The notes beneath the pieces are model-generated. The model ran no database searches. It was not told where the DNA came from and worked only from the letters and a program-made list of their open reading frames with translations. A DNA stretch of 23,803 nt, taken from NCBI GenBank assembly GCA_050010255.1, contig JBEKLJ010000020.1:1-23803 (forward strand), given 5' to 3'. Made by a program: the position numbers and the translations under genes. Numbering within the stretch: position 1 is the stretch's first letter; every line of letters starts with the position of its first letter. The DNA comes from JBEKLJ01 sp050010255 (GTDB lineage Bacteria > Acidobacteriota > Terriglobia > Bryobacterales > Bryobacteraceae). Positions 19,958-23,803 of the stretch are shown here, piece by piece.

Positions 19958-21210
19958 TACACCCGCGCGAAGTAGAGATTCACGGCGCGCTCCAGATCCT
20001 CATGGTTGGCGCGCGCCGGCCGGTTCTCGTAATGGCTGATCGCCACCAGAATGCTACAGATGTCGGCCGGATAGCAGGCGCGCAGCTCGGTGCAGCCGTG
20101 CTCGTGACAGAGCCCGCGCAGGTACTCCGAACTGTCCGGATCGTAAGGCACGCCGCGCGCCGTCATCGCGCGGCGAAAGATCTCGTCGAAGAGCACGTCA
20201 TCGACGTTCTCCACCTCGATCTTGTTCTGCAACCGCCGCAGAAACGCCTCATCGGCCAGGTCCCGCGGCTCCAGGTTCGTCGCGAACACCACCAGCGCCT
20301 CGAACGGGATCTGGAACTTCACCCCGTAGTGCAGCGAGAGGTAGTCCACGCGGCGGTCCAGCGGCACGATCCAGCGATTGAGCAGCTCTCGCGGGGCGAT
20401 CAACTGCCGCCCGAAGTCGTCGATGACCAGCACCCCGTTGTTGGCCTTCATTTGCAGGGGCGCGGCGTAGACGCCGGTAGTCTCGTCCAACCGCAGCTCG
20501 AGCATGCCCGGCACCAGCTCGCCGCCGGTGATTACGCAGGGCCGCCGGCAGACCACCCAGCGCTGGTCCATCTCGGGGACATTGAGCTGGAGCGGCTCGT
20601 GCACCACCGGGTCGTAGAGTTGGATGATCTGCCCGTCCACCTCCACGGCGTACGGCACGACGATGGCGTCCTGGTACACGCGCAGCATGCGTTCGGCGAG
20701 ACTCGTCTTGCCGCTCCCGGTCGGCCCATACAGAAAGATCGAGGTCTGCGAAATGATCGCCGGCCCCAGCCGATCCAGCAGGCGGTCCGTCAGCACCAGA
20801 TCCGCGAGCGCCTGCCGCAGCACCTTGCGGTCGATGTTTACCTTCGCGGCCTGCGCCTTCGTCAGCCGGGTGTACTGTTTCAACGACACCGGCGCGGCGC
20901 CCGCGTAGTGGCTCATCTTAAAGCGGTCCAGCGCCAGTTCCCGTCCAGCGGAGGTCAGGCTGAAATTGTAGTCGTTGCCGATCATGCCCTTGACCTCGAC
21001 CAGTTGCTGCTGGCGCATCTCCCGGAATACCGTCTCCAGCACCAGCGGCGACAGCTTCAGCGCCTGGCTGAGCGCCTGGAGCGTGCTGAGTCCTGAGACG
21101 TGAGTTCGCCGCAGCACCAAGTCCATGATCAAGGACGGCGGGATGCCGGTGGCCTCGGCATTCTCCGGCGGCGGCGGGCAATACACGGGCTGAGTTACAG
21201 AACTCGCCAT
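19957..21210 (-). CDS. AAA ATPase with N-terminal winged-helix-like domain
   Basis: 417 residues. Residues about 22-100 (GIPPSLIMDLVLRRTHVSGLSTLQALSQALKLSPLVLETVFREMRQQQLVEVKG) look like a winged helix-turn-helix. Residues about 125-345 are a P-loop ATPase with Walker A GPTGSGKT (162-169), Walker B VLVIDD (D264, D265), sensor-like FATNLEP (N312) and LRRLQNKIEV. The C-terminal helical lid carries Cys and His residues (LCHEHGCTELRACYPADIC) that might hold a metal or be structural. It is not a PilB/GspE ATPase: the Asp/His boxes are missing. It diverges from a secretin gene with start codons about 93 bp apart, which suggests but does not prove a shared system. Function unknown; a regulator or assembly ATPase is likely. 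Confidence 0.87.
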   Translation of the reverse strand: MASSVTQPVYCPPPPENAEATGIPPSLIMDLVLRRTHVSGLSTLQALSQALKLSPLVLETVFREMRQQQLVEVKGMIGNDYNFSLTSAGRELALDRFKMSHYAGAAPVSLKQYTRLTKAQAAKVNIDRKVLRQALADLVLTDRLLDRLGPAIISQTSIFLYGPTGSGKTSLAERMLRVYQDAIVVPYAVEVDGQIIQLYDPVVHEPLQLNVPEMDQRWVVCRRPCVITGGELVPGMLELRLDETTGVYAAPLQMKANNGVLVIDDFGRQLIAPRELLNRWIVPLDRRVDYLSLHYGVKFQIPFEALVVFATNLEPRDLADEAFLRRLQNKIEVENVDDVLFDEIFRRAMTARGVPYDPDSSEYLRGLCHEHGCTELRACYPADICSILVAISHYENRPARANHEDLERAVNLYFARV

Positions 21211-21303
21211 GGTGTCTCAATCATAGTCGAAATTCGCCCCCATTCGCCGGCTTTGGTGGAGGTCCTCTCCACGCTCGCGCCCGGCCAAACGTCAACTCTG
21301 ATA

Positions 21304-22878
21304 GTGCCGCTGTGTCGTTCAGTTCTGGTGTGCCTGGCGCTGGCCCTGGGCGCGTGGGCCGCCACGCCCAGCGCCGCCCGCCTGTACCGCGACGGACGGA
21401 AGGCCGAGCGCGCCGGCGACGTCGTGCGGGCCTATCTCCTTTATTCCCAGGCCGCCGCCCTGGATCCCCATCACCCCCAGTACTGGGCCCGCGCACAGGC
21501 TCTCCGCACCCGCGCCGCGCTCCAGGCCAAGCCCCTGCCGGCCAGCTTGGGGACGCCGGAGCCTTCGCCCGCGACGGCCGCCCCCGCCGCCGAGAAGTTT
21601 CCGCCCGGCTTTTCGACGTCCGTTTCGGACCAGGAGCTGGCCGAGCTGACCCGCCTCCAGCCGCCTCCGGAACTCAGCCCAGTGCCTGGCCGCAAGACGC
21701 TGGACCTGCGGGGGGACGCCCGGGCCCTTTTCGAGCAGGCCGCCCGCGCCTTCGGCCTGGGCATCGTCTTCGACACCGACTACGAGGCGGGGCGCGCCGT
21801 GCACCTCCGGCTGGAGGACGTCGATTACCGGGCTGCGCTCCACGCCCTCGAGGCGGCTACGGGCTCGGTCGTTTTCCCCGCCGGCCAGCGCCTCATCCTG
21901 GTGGTGAAGGACACGCCGCAGAAACGAACCGAGCGCGAGCCCACCATAGCCGTGACGATCCCCGTGCCCGAGACCGTCACCCCGCAGGAAGCCCAGGAAG
22001 TGGGACGCGCCGTGCAGCAGGCCATGGAGCTCCAACGGCTGGTGGTCGATGCCGACCGGCGGATCGTGGTGATCAAGGATCGCATCTCCAAAGTGCGCCC
22101 CGCGCAGGCGCTATTTGAGCAGCTGGCCCGCAGCCGCACCCAGGTCGCCGTCGAGATGGACTTCGTGGAGGTCGATCGCTCCAGCCTGCTCTCCTACGGC
22201 TTCCTCGGGCCCGGGCAGTTCCCGATCTTCTATCTGGGCCGGGGCGACATCAGCGGATCCCTCCAGACCCTGGCGCGCTTCTTCGCCGGCCACGTCACCC
22301 TCGGCCTCGGCATCGCCAGCTCGCAGTTGTTCGCCACCATGACTGACTCCTCCTCGAAGACGCTGCTGCACGCGATCATGCGCTCAGGCGACGGCCAGCC
22401 AGCCACCTTGCACGTGGGCGACAAGTACCCCGTCCTCGCCGCCGGCTTCCTCGGGTCGGGGGTCGGGCTGGCGCCCTCGTTCAACTTCGAGGACCTCGGC
22501 CTGCTGCTCAAGATCACGCCCCACGTGCACGACGCCGAGGAGATGTCGCTAGATGTCGAGGCCGAGTTCAAGGTGCTTTCCGGGCAGTCCTTGAACGGCG
22601 TGCCGATCATCGCCAGCCGCAAGCTCACCTCCAAGGTCCGCCTCCGCAATGGCGAGTGGGCCGTTATCGCCGGCATGTTCAGCGCGACCGAGGCTCGGGA
22701 GATCACCGGCCTGCCCGGCCTGGTGCGCCTCCCCTTCCTGCGGAAGAACGACCGCACCCGGAGCTCCAGCGAGGTCCTGCTGCTCATCAAGCCCACGCTG
22801 GAGAGTCTGGCTCCCACCCAGTACCTCACGCGCCCGCTGTGGATCGGGTCCGAAGCCCGGCTCAAGGTACCCTTGTAG
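21304..22878 (+). CDS. Secretin-family outer-membrane protein (type II/III secretion or pilus-like)
   Basis: About 524 residues from a GTG at 21304, chosen because it begins a signal sequence (LCRSVLVCLALALGAWAATPSA); a GTG at 21256 is possible and no Shine-Dalgarno decides. Residues about 25-75 resemble a short TPR helix pair (RLYRDGRKAERAGDVVRAYLLYSQAAALDP). An STN/N0-like domain follows (LDLRGDARALFEQAARAFGLGIVFDTDYEAGRAVHLRLEDVDYRAALHAL), then an N1/N3-like domain (EVGRAVQQAMELQRLVVDADRRIVVIKD). The C-terminal part is the secretin core: VAVEMDFVEVDRSSL, LLKITPHVHDAEEMSLDVEAEFKVL, LRNGEWAVIAGMF and GLPGLVRLPFLRKNDRTRSSSEVLLLIKPTL. Secretins form 12-15-subunit outer-membrane gates. No other secretion genes are adjacent except the divergent ATPase. 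Confidence 0.88.
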   Translation: MPLCRSVLVCLALALGAWAATPSAARLYRDGRKAERAGDVVRAYLLYSQAAALDPHHPQYWARAQALRTRAALQAKPLPASLGTPEPSPATAAPAAEKFPPGFSTSVSDQELAELTRLQPPPELSPVPGRKTLDLRGDARALFEQAARAFGLGIVFDTDYEAGRAVHLRLEDVDYRAALHALEAATGSVVFPAGQRLILVVKDTPQKRTEREPTIAVTIPVPETVTPQEAQEVGRAVQQAMELQRLVVDADRRIVVIKDRISKVRPAQALFEQLARSRTQVAVEMDFVEVDRSSLLSYGFLGPGQFPIFYLGRGDISGSLQTLARFFAGHVTLGLGIASSQLFATMTDSSSKTLLHAIMRSGDGQPATLHVGDKYPVLAAGFLGSGVGLAPSFNFEDLGLLLKITPHVHDAEEMSLDVEAEFKVLSGQSLNGVPIIASRKLTSKVRLRNGEWAVIAGMFSATEAREITGLPGLVRLPFLRKNDRTRSSSEVLLLIKPTLESLAPTQYLTRPLWIGSEARLKVPL

Positions 22879-22955
22879 ATCCGCGTGGGCCGCCCTCTGG
22901 CACCTCTCCGCTCTGGAGAATATGACCGTATCCTATTCACACTTAAGGAGTTAAA

Positions 22956-23021
22956 TTGACGATCCGGTTCCGGCGGAACTCCGTCTGGTTCCGTCGCGCC
23001 GCCTCGCTTCGAACAGTGTGA
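22956..23021 (+). CDS. Possible 21-residue Arg-rich peptide with strong ribosome site
   Basis: A TTG start lies six bases after AAGGAG, one of the best ribosome sites in the window. The encoded peptide is MTIRFRRNSVWFRRAASLRTV, six Arg in 21 residues, ending in TGA. It lies alone in the 199-bp gap between the secretin and kinase genes. It could be a leader peptide, a small protein or chance. Confidence 0.35.
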   Translation: MTIRFRRNSVWFRRAASLRTV

Positions 23022-23027
23022 GAAGAT

Positions 23028-23050
23028 CGGGCTAGCCCGCGGGTTTCTTC
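23028..23050 (+). terminator. Palindrome followed by a T-rich run
   Basis: CGGGCTAGCCCG (23028-23039) is a perfect 12-bp palindrome, followed by CGGG and TTTCTTCTTC. It may terminate the secretin or short-peptide transcript before the kinase gene. The self-complementary core leaves little loop, so folding strength is uncertain. Confidence 0.35.
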
Positions 23051-23077
23051 TTCATTCCGCCGATCTATTCACTCGAA

Positions 23078-23803
23078 GTGACTGGCGACGCAGACCTAGT
23101 CGGCCTGGCTTTCTGCCTGATGACGGCGCTCGCGGGTGTCGTGCTGATCCGGGCGGAGCGCCGGGCCCGCGTACAGGCCGGCGGCAACGCGCGCCTGGCC
23201 CGCGAACGGCTCGACCGCCTCAAGGCCGGGCGGGAGACGCGCGCCATCCTGGAGAGCATCACGGACGGTTTCGCCGCCCTGGACGGCGATTCCCGCTTCG
23301 TCTACGTGAATGCCGAGGCCGAGCGACTGAGCGGCCGGGCCCGCGGCGAGCTGATCGGCCACACCTGCCTGGAAGTCTTCCCCGAGCTGGCCGGGACCGA
23401 AGCCGAACGGCTGTGCCGCCGCACCATCGACGAGAGAACGCCGGCCGAGTTCGAAGACTACGAGCAGCGATCGGGGCGCTGGCTCGAGGTCCGCGTCTAT
23501 CCCGGCGCCCACGGAGGCATCGCCGTCCAAGTCCGGGATGTCACCAGCCGCAAGATCGTCGAGGAGCAGTTGCGGCAGACCCAGAAACTGGAAAGCCTGG
23601 GAGTGCTGGCCGGAGGCGTTGCGCACGATTTCAACAACCTCCTCACCGGGATCCTGGGCAATGCCATCCTGGTGCTCGAGGACCTGCCGCCGGAAGAACC
23701 CGATCGCGGCCTAGTGGAGGCAATTGTCAGCTCCAGTGAATCGGCGGCCCAGCTCACGCGGCAACTGCTGGCCTACGCCGGCCAGGGGAGAGTCAGCGTC
23801 GAG
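23078..23803 (+). CDS. PAS-domain sensor histidine kinase, N-terminal part (cut by window edge)
   Basis: 242 residues from a GTG at 23078 to the window end without a stop; an ATG at 23120 is an alternative start. A single N-terminal hydrophobic segment (LVGLAFCLMTALAGVVLI) is followed by a basic coiled-coil-like linker (RRARVQAGGNARLARERLDRLKAGRETR). A PAS domain (about 55-155) has ILESITDGFAALDGDSRFVYVNAEAERLSGRARGELIGHTCLEVFPEL, ending in the AVQVRDVTSRKIVEEQL connector. The dimerisation/phosphoacceptor helix is LESLGVLAGGVAHDFNNLLTGILGN, with H183 as the phosphorylated His, the HDFNNLL type often found in hybrid kinases. The ATPase domain and any receiver lie outside the window. Family is certain, signal unknown. 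Confidence 0.9.
   Translation, partial: MTGDADLVGLAFCLMTALAGVVLIRAERRARVQAGGNARLARERLDRLKAGRETRAILESITDGFAALDGDSRFVYVNAEAERLSGRARGELIGHTCLEVFPELAGTEAERLCRRTIDERTPAEFEDYEQRSGRWLEVRVYPGAHGGIAVQVRDVTSRKIVEEQLRQTQKLESLGVLAGGVAHDFNNLLTGILGNAILVLEDLPPEEPDRGLVEAIVSSSESAAQLTRQLLAYAGQGRVSVE

Overview
This is a GC-rich bacterial chromosomal window with densely packed genes on both strands, one tRNA gene and no visible phage, transposase or CRISPR. The protein types suggest an Acidobacteriota member, possibly Bryobacterales/Solibacter-like: a secreted carboxypeptidase-regulatory/TPR protein, secreted proteins with proline-rich linkers, a secretin beside a winged-helix ATPase, a stand-alone IF-1, a Bacteroidetes-like serine palmitoyltransferase, and PIN-type toxin-antitoxin pairs. 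That assignment is inference from gene types, not a database result.

Layout. 1-1506: the start of an M16 zinc peptidase (minus strand, cut by the window edge) diverges from rlmN. 1534-2180: vapBC-like pair 1 on the minus strand, with a perfect palindrome over its promoter. 2229-4499: two exported minus-strand proteins, one ThuA-like and one of unknown function with a possible beta-barrel domain. 4638-5984: tryptophanase. 6150-7595: infA (IF-1), behind a perfect TATAAT box and a 16-bp palindrome, then wecB-like UDP-GlcNAc 2-epimerase. 7682-9151: an unusual fusion of a ClpB/HslU-type AAA+ module with a complete response-regulator receiver. 9201-10202: galT (minus strand).

10343-14674 is the most striking block. 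Four minus-strand genes overlap or nearly abut: an extended SDR (CerR-like), a PAP2/AUR1-type membrane enzyme, a GNAT-like acyltransferase (bacterial ceramide synthase-like) and a serine palmitoyltransferase-like enzyme. Together they look like a compact sphingolipid operon that could carry out condensation, acylation, reduction and head-group transfer.

14780-15417: vapBC-like pair 2, divergent from that operon. 15457-16032: a flavoprotein with an Isf-type cysteine motif. 16086-16162: tRNA-Asp(GTC). 16229-16810: a small sulfotransferase-like P-loop protein. 16875-18700: a membrane-anchored YHS-like protein, a secreted TPR protein and a small ORF. 18877-19926: a mini-thioredoxin, a hypothetical protein and YggX. 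19957-22878: a winged-helix AAA ATPase diverging from a secretin-family protein. 23078-end: the N-terminal part of a PAS histidine kinase, cut by the window edge.

Several genes (rlmN, tnaA, wecB, vapB1) have a -10-like hexamer only 6-7 nt before the start codon and no usable Shine-Dalgarno, which suggests leaderless transcripts. Convergent gene pairs are separated by GC-rich hairpins without U-tracts.
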